A stretch of 5,157 nucleotides of DNA from Planctomycetota bacterium (lineage in GTDB: Bacteria > Planctomycetota > Phycisphaerae > UBA1845 > UTPLA1). The stretch lies in contig JAPULF010000342.1 in the NCBI GenBank assembly GCA_027295245.1, positions 1 through 5,157 of the forward strand, given 5' to 3'. The notes beneath the pieces are model-generated. The model did no database searches. It saw nothing but the letters and a program-made list of their open reading frames with translations, and was not told the DNA's origin. A program made the position numbers and the translations under genes. This document shows positions 1 through 5,157 of this stretch, in pieces (positions within the stretch are counted from its first letter, which is position 1; every line of letters begins with the position of its first letter).

Positions 1-1400
1 AGACTGTTCAGATACTTCAGGGACGTTTTGACAATAAACTCCCGCGCGGGGGTCGAACCCGCCAGGTTCACGATCTTACCATCGAAGTCCTGAATGACAG
101 TGTGTGCCAGGGCCCGCAACTCGCCGAAACGCCGGTCGGCCTTTTTTCGTTGGGCCTCGGCCGCGTATCGAGCCAGTCGGGCTTCATGGGCCTGCCAAGT
201 CGCAAGGCCGAGGCCGACAAGCAGGGCGATGAACACGGCCGAGACGCCTGCGACGATCCCACGATTACGCCGGGCGAACTTTCCAAACTGGTACAGCGTG
301 CTGGGGGCGTGCGCGGCGACGGGCTCATTGTCCAGGTATCGCCGTATATCGGTGGCGAGTTCGGCGGCGGATTGATATCGCCGGGTTTTTTCCTTGTCCA
401 GGACCTTGCCGAGAATGGTCGTCAGGTCGCCGCGGTACAGCCGGCTCATCGAACTGAGCGGCCTGGCCTCGTCCTCGCGAATCGCCCGCACGGCCTCGTG
501 AATCAGTTTTCCTTCTACTTCGTAGGGCATCCGGCGTGTGAGCAACTCGTACAGGATCACGCCGAGGGCGTAGACGTCCGATCGAATGTCGATCTCGGCG
601 GGATCGCCGGCGGCCTGTTCGGGGCTCATATACTTGACGGTGCCGATCAGTTGGCCGGCTTGGGTCTGCAGAGTGGTCGTCAGCGTGTCGGCGTCTGTTA
701 CGCGCGCGATGCCGAAGTCGAGGATCTTCGGCTGCACGATTTCATCGGCGCGGCTCACAAGGATGTTGCCCGGTTTGAGGTCGCGGTGGATCACACCCTT
801 TTGGTGGGCATGATGCACGGCGTCGCATGTCTTCGCGAACAAGCTGAGGACCGTGTTCACGTCCGGGGACTCGGTCTTGACGTAGTCGATGAGCGATTGG
901 CCCTTGATCAGCTCCATGGCGATAAAGGGCAATGACCGATCACGGTCGACATGAATCCCGGCTTCGTACACCTGTGCGATGCCGGGATGACGCAGACGGC
1001 CGAGCACCTGGGCCTCGTGCTCGAACCGCCGCAAAAGCTCGGGCGAGGCCAAGCCGGGCCTGATGACCTTCAGCGCCACGACGCTGCCGGTCTTTTCCTG
1101 CCTGGCCTCGTAAACGACGCCCATGCCGCCTTCGCCGATCCGTCGGAGGATCTCATACTGTCCGATCACGCGGGGTATGGCCGGCTCGCGGGATTGCGGT
1201 CGGGACGGCGTTGCCACAGGGGGAGTACACAGGAAAGCGCCCATGACGTCTTCCGATGCGCCGAGCAGCTTCTCCACTTCGGTGCGCAGTGCCCGGTCAG
1301 AACCGCAACGTTCTTCCAGGAGCCCGGCCTGCCGGTCGTGCGGAAGATCAACAGCCTCTTGAAAGAGCTGCTTGACCCGTCGTTTTCGATCGGCGTTCAT
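1..1400 (-). CDS. Membrane-anchored Ser/Thr protein kinase (PknB-like), C-terminus outside window
   Basis: Partial gene: 466 codons are open from ATG (1398-1400) to the window edge. It is a eukaryote-like Ser/Thr kinase that transfers phosphate from ATP to protein Ser/Thr. Residues 1-78 form a short N-terminal region, and the kinase domain spans about 82-357. Visible motifs are the glycine loop GEGGMG (89-94), ATP-binding K111 in VALK, a likely helix-C Glu at E129, the catalytic HRDLKPGN (205-212, D207), DFG (228-230), the GTVKYMSPE activation segment (253-261) and SDVYALG (274-280). All key residues are present, so it should be active. One membrane helix lies at about 381-400 ([20 protein letters not shown]), placing the kinase in the cytoplasm. 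The part after it ([18 protein letters not shown], to 466) resembles planctomycete kinases whose outer part is made of TPR repeats; those repeats would lie beyond base 1. The start overlaps the sigma-factor stop (ATGA) and has no clear Shine-Dalgarno, suggesting translational coupling. Family call very secure; substrate unknown, with the adjacent sigma factor the obvious candidate. Confidence 0.95.
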   Translation of the reverse strand, partial: MNADRKRRVKQLFQEAVDLPHDRQAGLLEERCGSDRALRTEVEKLLGASEDVMGAFLCTPPVATPSRPQSREPAIPRVIGQYEILRRIGEGGMGVVYEARQEKTGSVVALKVIRPGLASPELLRRFEHEAQVLGRLRHPGIAQVYEAGIHVDRDRSLPFIAMELIKGQSLIDYVKTESPDVNTVLSLFAKTCDAVHHAHQKGVIHRDLKPGNILVSRADEIVQPKILDFGIARVTDADTLTTTLQTQAGQLIGTVKYMSPEQAAGDPAEIDIRSDVYALGVILYELLTRRMPYEVEGKLIHEAVRAIREDEARPLSSMSRLYRGDLTTILGKVLDKEKTRRYQSAAELATDIRRYLDNEPVAAHAPSTLYQFGKFARRNRGIVAGVSAVFIALLVGLGLATWQAHEARLARYAAEAQRKKADRRFGELRALAHTVIQDFDGKIVNLAGSTPAREFIVKTSLKYLNS

Positions 1401-1570
1401 GATTGACCCGCGGTGGGATCGGAGAGTTCGTTAAACAGACGGCGGCGGATATAGCGCCACTCGCTCTCGACGGTGCTGACCGAGATCGCCAGGGCCGTCG
1501 CCGTTTCTTCGTTCGTGAGTCCGGCGAAGTATCGCATGTTGACGATCTGTCCCTGGCGCGGGTCATCGTC

Positions 1571-1573
1571 TTA
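1571..1573 (-). other. In-frame TAA stop splitting the sigma factor gene
   Basis: Read on the minus strand, AGC CGG ATG TAA GAC GAT GAC CCG CGC CAG keeps one frame on both sides of the stop. AAA, CAA or GAA would each differ by a single base and would fit the family, which has a variable residue at this position. Confidence 0.9.
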
Positions 1574-1981
1574 CATCCGGCTGAGGGCCTCGTCCAGGGC
1601 GACGAGGTCCTCGCCCGGCGGCTCGATCGCCATATCAGCGTCCTCCAGGTCGACCCGCTCGCGATCCCCTCCGCGTTTGGGCCGGGCCTTCCTTCGGGCG
1701 GCCTCGACCAGGATCCGCCGCATGGCCCGGGCTGCGGCGGCGAAGAAGTGGCCGCGGTTTTCCCAACCGGGGTCCTCGGTCCCGACGAGGCGGAGGTAGG
1801 CTTCGTGTACCAGTGCGGTCGGTTGGAGGGTTTGGCCCGGCGGCTCGTGTGCGAGCTTCGATCCGGCCAGCCGGCGCAGCTCGTCGTAGAGGAGGGGAAG
1901 CAGGTCCTCGGCCGCCTGCCGGTCGCCTCGACCGACTGCCTGGAGCACCCGCGTGATCTCGGCATCGGGCTGAGGAGTCAC
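1571..1981 (-). CDS. N-terminal fragment of the ECF sigma factor (region 2 only) as it would be translated
   Basis: If the TAA at 1571-1573 is real and obeyed, the translated product is this 136-residue fragment with sigma region 2 and the inter-domain linker but no region 4. It could still touch the RNA polymerase beta-prime clamp, but not select promoters by the -35 element. The remaining 57 codons (1400-1570) have only one in-frame ATG, at 1535-1537, inside region 4 and without a good ribosome binding site, so re-initiation would give an incomplete helix-turn-helix. Listed separately because an automatic annotation would probably report this open frame as the gene. Confidence 0.55.
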   Translation of the reverse strand: MTPQPDAEITRVLQAVGRGDRQAAEDLLPLLYDELRRLAGSKLAHEPPGQTLQPTALVHEAYLRLVGTEDPGWENRGHFFAAAARAMRRILVEAARRKARPKRGGDRERVDLEDADMAIEPPGEDLVALDEALSRM

Positions 1982-1990
1982 CCGCAAAAT

Positions 1991-1995
1991 CCTCC
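1991..1995 (-). promoter_or_regulatory. Ribosome binding site of the sigma factor gene
   Basis: GGAGG on the minus strand, nine bases before the GTG at 1979-1981. It decides the GTG start over the in-frame open sequence further upstream, which shows no sigma-like residues. A TTG two codons earlier is a weaker alternative. Confidence 0.7.
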
Positions 1996-2156
1996 AAACC
2001 TCCCAAGGGATTCGGGACCGTTCGGCGCATTGACTTGTGAAGGCGCCCGTGAAGCGGCTCCGTGCCCGCCAACATCCATTGTAACGCCATCGGCGGCATC
2101 GTCGGGCCGCGTCAGGGCCGCCGGAATATCGGACATCACGCGAACCCTTTGAGGTT

Positions 2157-2162
2157 GAGGAG
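2157..2162 (+). promoter_or_regulatory. Ribosome binding site of the HAF-repeat gene
   Basis: GAGGAG lies seven bases before the GTG at 2170-2172. This strong match, plus the signal-peptide-like residues right after that GTG, fixes the start there rather than at the in-frame ATG at 2062. Confidence 0.75.
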
Positions 2163-2169
2163 CTTAGTC

Positions 2170-2769
2170 GTGAATTCCCCAACGACACACTTGAAATGGG
2201 CGACTGTGATCCTCGGTTCCGCCGCGACTCTGTGGCCGGCCGTGCGGTTTGAGGCTGGGGGACCAAGCTTTCAGGGCTTGGGCGATTTTTCGGGCGGATT
2301 CTTCTCTAGCGCGGCGAACGATACGCCGGCGGACGGCGCGGTCGTCGTGGGAAGGGGCACTACCGCGTCGTGCAACCTGCTGGCCTTCCGCTGGACGGTG
2401 GCCAATGGCGTGGTCAGCGTGGGCGACCTGCCGGGAGTCCCATGTGGCAGCGAAGGGTTTGCCGTCTCCAACGATGGCTCAACGGTGATTGGTTCGAGTA
2501 ATTCGGCGGCGTCCGGCGTGTTTCCTGAGGCCCTGCGCTGGACGCAGGCCGGCGGGATGGTCGGTCTGGGCGATCTGCCCGGTGGAGCGCTTCAAAGCGA
2601 GGCCCATGCCGTCTCTGCGGATGGATCGGTCATCGTGGGAGGCAGCGGATCCGCGAACAGCTTGACGCGCGATGAAGCATTCGACTGGACGGCGGCGACC
2701 GCAATGGTCGGCTTTGGCGATCTGCCCGAAGAAGGACCTGGACCCAAGTTCTTGGAGATAGACCCATGA
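2170..2769 (+). CDS. Secreted HAF-repeat protein, short and probably C-terminally truncated
   Basis: 199 residues from GTG. The N-terminus (K9, then hydrophobic WATVILGSAATLWPAV, 10-25) looks like a Sec signal peptide, so the protein is probably exported; no lipobox Cys is seen. The mature part is built of about 48-residue HAF-type repeats, known from bacterial extracellular proteins and thought to form a beta-rich fold: unit 1 about 34-81, unit 2 82-130, unit 3 131-179. Each follows the plan 'VGLGDLPGG...S.A.AVS.DGSVIVG.S.S....EA.RWT...GM'. Unit 4 begins VGFGDLP (180-186) and then changes abruptly to EEGPGPKFLEIDP and stops. Relatives usually have more repeats and a C-terminal region, often ending in a sorting signal; none is here. 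The stop overlaps the next start (ATGA), and the last 13 codons contain that gene's ribosome binding site. No enzymatic motif is visible and the function is unknown. Family call is good; truncation is inferred. Confidence 0.85.
   Translation: MNSPTTHLKWATVILGSAATLWPAVRFEAGGPSFQGLGDFSGGFFSSAANDTPADGAVVVGRGTTASCNLLAFRWTVANGVVSVGDLPGVPCGSEGFAVSNDGSTVIGSSNSAASGVFPEALRWTQAGGMVGLGDLPGGALQSEAHAVSADGSVIVGGSGSANSLTRDEAFDWTAATAMVGFGDLPEEGPGPKFLEIDP
2754..2757 (+). promoter_or_regulatory. Ribosome binding site of the beta-helix/MopE-repeat gene
   Basis: GGAG lies eight bases before the ATG at 2766-2768 and inside the end of the HAF gene. With the ATGA overlap it supports coupled translation of the two surface-protein genes. 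Confidence 0.6.
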
Positions 2770-5157
2770 CTCATTCGACCTGTCTAACAATCAAGACCCT
2801 TACCACGACCGGATTGATGGCCCTCATTGCGCTGAACGCGGGCAATGCGTTCGGCGCGACATTCGATGTCACGCGAACGGACGACCCCGCGCCGGATGGA
2901 TGTATCACCGGCGATTGCTCACTGCGTGAAGCCATCCTGGCAGCTAATGCTGCGGGAAGCGCGGATATCATCAACCTACCTACGGGCACCTACTTGCTCA
3001 CGATCCCCGGCAATGGCACCAGCGATATCGACGCGTCCTTCGGCGACCTCGATATCGCCGGCGGCGGCCTGACGATCAGCGGAGCCGGCTCCAGCGTGAC
3101 GACCATCGACGCGACGGCTATCAATCACCGCGTGTTCCACATGCCCGTCGACCTTTTCTTCTTCGGTAGCGTCTCTATCAACGGCGTTACCCTGACCGGC
3201 GGCATGACCACCGGCTTGGTCGGCGGCACCGGAGGCGGTGCGATCGACATCGACACGCGCTTTGCCTCTTCAGTCACGCTCGATGATGTCGTGGTCACGG
3301 GCAACACGTCCAGCAGCGCGGTCAGAAGCATTGCCAACCTCACCATTACCGACTGTACCATTTCCGGAAACAGCGACACCGGTGTGTTTCTGAGCAATGC
3401 GGGTGGGAACCCTGCGTTAGGCAATTTCAAAACCCTGACGATCCAGAGCAGTACGATCAGCGGTAATCTTGGAGACGGCGCTAAGGTCAACCCGGGTACA
3501 CTGAACATCACGAACAGCACGATCAGTGGGAACGGGATCGGCCTAGGCGGCTTTAGAGGCGGAGTAGGTGTCGTCGGCGGAGCTGGGGCGGCGACGCTGA
3601 CCAACGTGACCATTGAAGGCAACCGCTACGGAATTGTCGGCGTGAGCGATTTCTTCGGCAATGCCTCCATAACGGTGCGCAACACCATCGTCTCCGGAAG
3701 TACGGTGCGCGACGTGTTCAACTCGGTGGACGCGGGCTTTGCCGTGCTGCCGGGCTCGGGGGGCAATAACATCATCAGCGACAATTCCGGAGCGGCTGCG
3801 TTTACACAGCCTACGGACCAAAACAACACGAACCCACTGCTCGAAGCGCTCGCTCTAAATGTGCCGGGGACCACGCAGACACACGCACTCATGCCAGGCA
3901 GCCCGGCCATTGATGCCGCCAGCGCTGGAGTTGCGCCGGCCACCGACCAGCGCGGCGTCTCGCGTCCACAGGGAGCTGCCGACGACATCGGCGCTTTTGA
4001 GTTTCAGCCTCCGGACGACGACATGGACGGGTTCTCTCCACCGGAAGACTGCAACGACAATGATCCAAACATCCACCCCGATGCGGACGAAGTGTTTGAC
4101 GGTGTGGACAACAACTGCGACGGCACGGTTGACGAGGACTTCGATGACGACCTAGACGGATTCCTGGACAGTGCCCTTGGAGGCGATGACTGCAACGACA
4201 ACGATGCATCGATCAATCCCGGCGCCGACGAAGTGTTTGACGGTGTGGACAACAACTGCGACGGCACGGTTGACGAAGATTTCGACGACGACCTAGACGG
4301 ATTCCTGGACAGTGCCCTTGGAGGCGATGACTGCAACGACGACGATGCATCGATCAATCCCGGTGCGGACGAGGTCGATGACGGCGTTGACAACAATTGT
4401 GATGGATCCATCGATGAGGGATTCGACGTTGATGGCGATGGATTCACACCAATCGGCGGGGGGGATTGTAATGACAGCGATCCCGCGATCCATCCCGGAG
4501 CCACCGAGGTATGCGATGGAGTGGACAACAATTGCGACGGCGTGATCGATGAGGGCTGTGATATCGACATGGACGGCTTCATTCCGCCGGCCGACTGCAA
4601 CGACAACGACCCTGCGATCAATCCGGATGCGGCAGAAGTATTTGACGGTGTGGACAACAACTGCGACGGCACTGTTGACGAAGGTTTCGACGACGACCTT
4701 GATGGATTCCTGGATAGCGCCCTCGGTGGGAACGACTGCGACGACACAGATGCCGCGATTAATCCGAAGGCGGCAGAAGTGTTTGACGGTGTGGACAACA
4801 ACTGTGACGGCACTGTTGACGAGGGCTTTGATGACGATCTCGACGGATTCCTGGACGGCGACCTCGGGGGCAACGATTGCAATGACAACGATCCCAACGT
4901 CCATCCCGGCGCGAAGGAAGTGGATAATGGCATCGATGACAACTGCGATGGGAACGTCGATGAAGGCTTCGACGGTGATGGCGACGGCTTCACGCCGATT
5001 GCCGGTGGCGACTGCGATGATGCCGATCCCAATGTCAATCCCGGAGCGGCAGAGGCAGATAACGGCATCGATGATAACTGTGACGGAACCGTCGACGAGG
5101 GCTTCGACGGTGATGGGGACGGCTTCACGCCGATTGCCGGTGGCGACTGCGATGACA
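2766..5157 (+). CDS. Secreted CSLREA / choice-of-anchor-Q beta-helix protein with MopE-like metal-binding repeats, C-terminus outside window
   Basis: Partial gene, 797 codons open from ATG to the window edge. Residues 1-30 are a Sec signal peptide (K10, hydrophobic core, likely cut after NAFG or NAFGA). The CSLREA domain follows, with its signature Cys-Ser-Leu-Arg-Glu-Ala at 51-56 and a nearby C46, then ILAAN. Residues about 70-350 are a right-handed parallel beta-helix of the pectate-lyase-like type, with repeated rungs such as LTITDCTISGNSDTG, LTIQSSTISGN, LNITNSTISGN and LTNVTIEGNRYG. About 355-413 is a choice-of-anchor-Q segment (NPLL, HALMPGSPAIDAAS, TDQRG, DDIGAFEF). From 417 on come Asp-rich MopE-like repeats: 8 full (43-47 residues) and a ninth cut by the edge. 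Such proteins are exported and surface-attached or released. The repeats probably bind Ca2+ or another divalent metal through DxDxDG and DNNCDG loops. No catalytic residues of a polysaccharide lyase can be identified, so adhesion or a structural role is as likely. Any anchor or sorting signal would lie beyond the window. Confidence 0.92.
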   Translation, partial: MTHSTCLTIKTLTTTGLMALIALNAGNAFGATFDVTRTDDPAPDGCITGDCSLREAILAANAAGSADIINLPTGTYLLTIPGNGTSDIDASFGDLDIAGGGLTISGAGSSVTTIDATAINHRVFHMPVDLFFFGSVSINGVTLTGGMTTGLVGGTGGGAIDIDTRFASSVTLDDVVVTGNTSSSAVRSIANLTITDCTISGNSDTGVFLSNAGGNPALGNFKTLTIQSSTISGNLGDGAKVNPGTLNITNSTISGNGIGLGGFRGGVGVVGGAGAATLTNVTIEGNRYGIVGVSDFFGNASITVRNTIVSGSTVRDVFNSVDAGFAVLPGSGGNNIISDNSGAAAFTQPTDQNNTNPLLEALALNVPGTTQTHALMPGSPAIDAASAGVAPATDQRGVSRPQGAADDIGAFEFQPPDDDMDGFSPPEDCNDNDPNIHPDADEVFDGVDNNCDGTVDEDFDDDLDGFLDSALGGDDCNDNDASINPGADEVFDGVDNNCDGTVDEDFDDDLDGFLDSALGGDDCNDDDASINPGADEVDDGVDNNCDGSIDEGFDVDGDGFTPIGGGDCNDSDPAIHPGATEVCDGVDNNCDGVIDEGCDIDMDGFIPPADCNDNDPAINPDAAEVFDGVDNNCDGTVDEGFDDDLDGFLDSALGGNDCDDTDAAINPKAAEVFDGVDNNCDGTVDEGFDDDLDGFLDGDLGGNDCNDNDPNVHPGAKEVDNGIDDNCDGNVDEGFDGDGDGFTPIAGGDCDDADPNVNPGAAEADNGIDDNCDGTVDEGFDGDGDGFTPIAGGDCDD
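4014..5105 (+). repeat. Higher-order duplication: two 546-bp blocks of four repeats (A-B-B-C)
   Basis: R1-R4 (4014-4559) and R5-R8 (4560-5105) are each 182 codons with the same order of unit lengths, 43-47-47-45. Matching positions share private residues: R1/R5 have D(M)DGF.PP.DC and P-D-A; R2/R6 have LDSALGG and EVF; R3/R7 have the long linker and EVD; R4/R8 have DGDGFTPI.GGDC. This points to duplication of the whole four-unit block followed by divergence. Confidence 0.75.
4086..4363 (+). repeat. Near-identical 141-bp period direct repeats within R1-R3
   Basis: 4086-4135 equals 4227-4276 over 50 bases, and 4146-4222 equals 4287-4363 with one mismatch (4200/4341). Identity extends to synonymous positions, so this reflects recent unequal exchange or gene conversion rather than protein-level selection alone. 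The region is prone to copy-number change and to misassembly. Confidence 0.85.
4971..5156 (+). repeat. Near-identical 135-bp period repeat at R8/R9
   Basis: The first 50 bases of R8 and R9 differ only at the third base of codon 4 (4982/5117). R9 repeats the C-type unit instead of starting a third A-B-B-C block, so a separate, recent single-unit duplication has happened at the 3' side. Confidence 0.8.

Larger units (their letters stand above)
1397..1981 (-). pseudogene. ECF sigma factor (Sig-70_X6/ECF43-like), interrupted by an in-frame TAA
   Basis: The full frame is 194 codons from GTG (1979-1981) to TGA (1397-1399), a normal length for this ECF family. Codon 137 is TAA (1571-1573). Before it, residues 1-98 carry sigma region 2, including LQPTALVHEAYLRL (52-65) and GHFFAAAARAMRRILVEAARRK (77-98, the promoter melting and -10 recognition helices), followed by a linker ending LVALDEALSRM (126-136). 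After it, in the same frame, comes sigma region 4: DDDPRQGQIVNMRYF, then the helix-turn-helix LTNEETATALAISVSTVESEW (155-175), which binds the -35 element. The family normally reads 'ALxRLxxxDPRQ' here, so the stop simply replaces one residue; there is no frameshift. The GTG start is chosen for GGAGG nine bases upstream and because similarity begins there. Unless the stop is read through or is an error, the product lacks region 4 and should not work as a sigma factor. Co-transcribed with the following kinase gene. Confidence 0.88.
1982..2169. promoter_or_regulatory. Divergent intergenic region between the sigma/kinase and surface-protein units
   Basis: This 188-bp gap between two outward-reading units must hold promoters for both, unless one is read from elsewhere. 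No convincing promoter pair is visible. The best single element is TACAAT on the minus strand (2078-2083), a good -10 match but without a -35 at the right distance; from it the sigma mRNA would have a leader of about 90 bases. On the plus strand GTAAC (2081-2085) followed by CGTC (2100-2103) loosely recalls ECF promoters, but the spacing is a little short. A 7-base inverted repeat, CGGCGGC (2091-2097) with GCCGCCG (2117-2123), could form a hairpin in the rightward leader; in such GC-rich DNA it may be chance. Confidence 0.5.
4014..5156 (+). repeat. Tandem array of MopE-like metal-binding repeats (8 full, 1 partial)
   Basis: Coding repeats with the plan D.D.DGF-(linker)-DC.D.D..I.P.A.EV.DGVDNNCDG..DEGF. 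Units: R1 4014-4142 (43 aa), R2 4143-4283 (47), R3 4284-4424 (47), R4 4425-4559 (45), R5 4560-4688 (43), R6 4689-4829 (47), R7 4830-4970 (47), R8 4971-5105 (45), R9 5106-5156 (17 aa, cut). Length differs only in the linker between DGF and DC. About a third of residues are Asp (15 of 47 in R2), and the whole 381-residue stretch has no Arg and only two Lys. Matches the 'putative metal-binding motif' family named after MopE of Methylococcus. Insertions and deletions are all whole codons, so the frame is under selection. Confidence 0.92.

Noticed and set aside
102..935. Plus-strand open frame of 277 codons
   Set aside because: Antisense shadow of the kinase; the minus strand has all kinase motifs in one unbroken frame.
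1348..1965. Other-frame minus-strand open frame crossing the sigma stop, as if a frameshift explained the break
   Set aside because: Its residues (Arg/Ser/Pro-rich) show no sigma motifs. Region 4 resumes in the original frame right after the TAA, so no frameshift is needed.
2030..2035. TTGACT as a -35 box for the rightward unit
   Set aside because: No -10-like hexamer at 16-18 bases downstream.
1403..2152. Plus-strand open frame of 249 codons over the sigma gene
   Set aside because: No family resemblance, while the opposite strand shows sigma regions 2 and 4.
2062..2169. Upstream ATG start for the HAF gene
   Set aside because: No ribosome binding site is seen there, and the added 36 residues are not signal-like. 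GAGGAG and a signal peptide support the GTG at 2170.
4004..5128. Long minus-strand open frame (374 codons) opposite the repeats
   Set aside because: It is Ser/Pro-rich low-complexity sequence produced by reading the GAC/GAT-rich repeat codons backwards. The plus frame carries clear family motifs and a signal peptide, and runs unbroken over 797 codons.
4014..5156. CRISPR-like array
   Set aside because: Periods are 129-141 bp, the repeats are coding and in frame, and there are no unique spacers between conserved short repeats.

Overview
The window looks like chromosomal DNA from a GC-rich bacterium, most plausibly a member of the Planctomycetota or a similar lineage rich in surface proteins. 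No marker gene fixes the taxon. The inference rests on the mix of families: an extracytoplasmic-function (ECF) sigma factor of the type that sits next to a eukaryote-like Ser/Thr kinase, a HAF-repeat secreted protein, and a secreted CSLREA/choice-of-anchor-Q beta-helix protein with a long MopE-like metal-binding tail. There are no RNA genes, insertion sequences or CRISPR arrays that I can see.

Layout: two divergent two-gene units read away from a 188-bp gap (1982-2169). Leftward, on the minus strand, an ECF sigma factor gene (1981 down to 1397) overlaps by ATGA a membrane-anchored Ser/Thr protein kinase (1400 down through base 1, C-terminus outside the window). Rightward, on the plus strand, a short secreted HAF-repeat protein (2170-2769) overlaps by ATGA a large secreted beta-helix/MopE-repeat protein (2766 through the end, C-terminus outside the window).

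The left unit looks like a signalling pair: the kinase senses something through its extracytoplasmic C-terminal part and could control the sigma factor by phosphorylation. The sigma factor lacks the usual acidic motif in region 2.2 and carries threonines there, as in kinase-controlled ECF sigma factors. Its reading frame is broken by one in-frame TAA (1571-1573) between regions 2 and 4, with perfectly aligned family sequence on both sides, so it is a fresh pseudogene, a sequence error, or a recoded gene.

The right unit encodes two exported proteins. The HAF protein stops abruptly at the start of its fourth repeat, right where the ribosome binding site of the next gene begins, which suggests a truncation. 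The large protein ends (in this window) with 8 full and one partial Asp-rich repeats. Their three length classes are arranged A-B-B-C, A-B-B-C, C, showing that a 546-bp block of four repeats was duplicated. Whether the sigma/kinase pair controls the two surface proteins is speculation from the shared divergent region.
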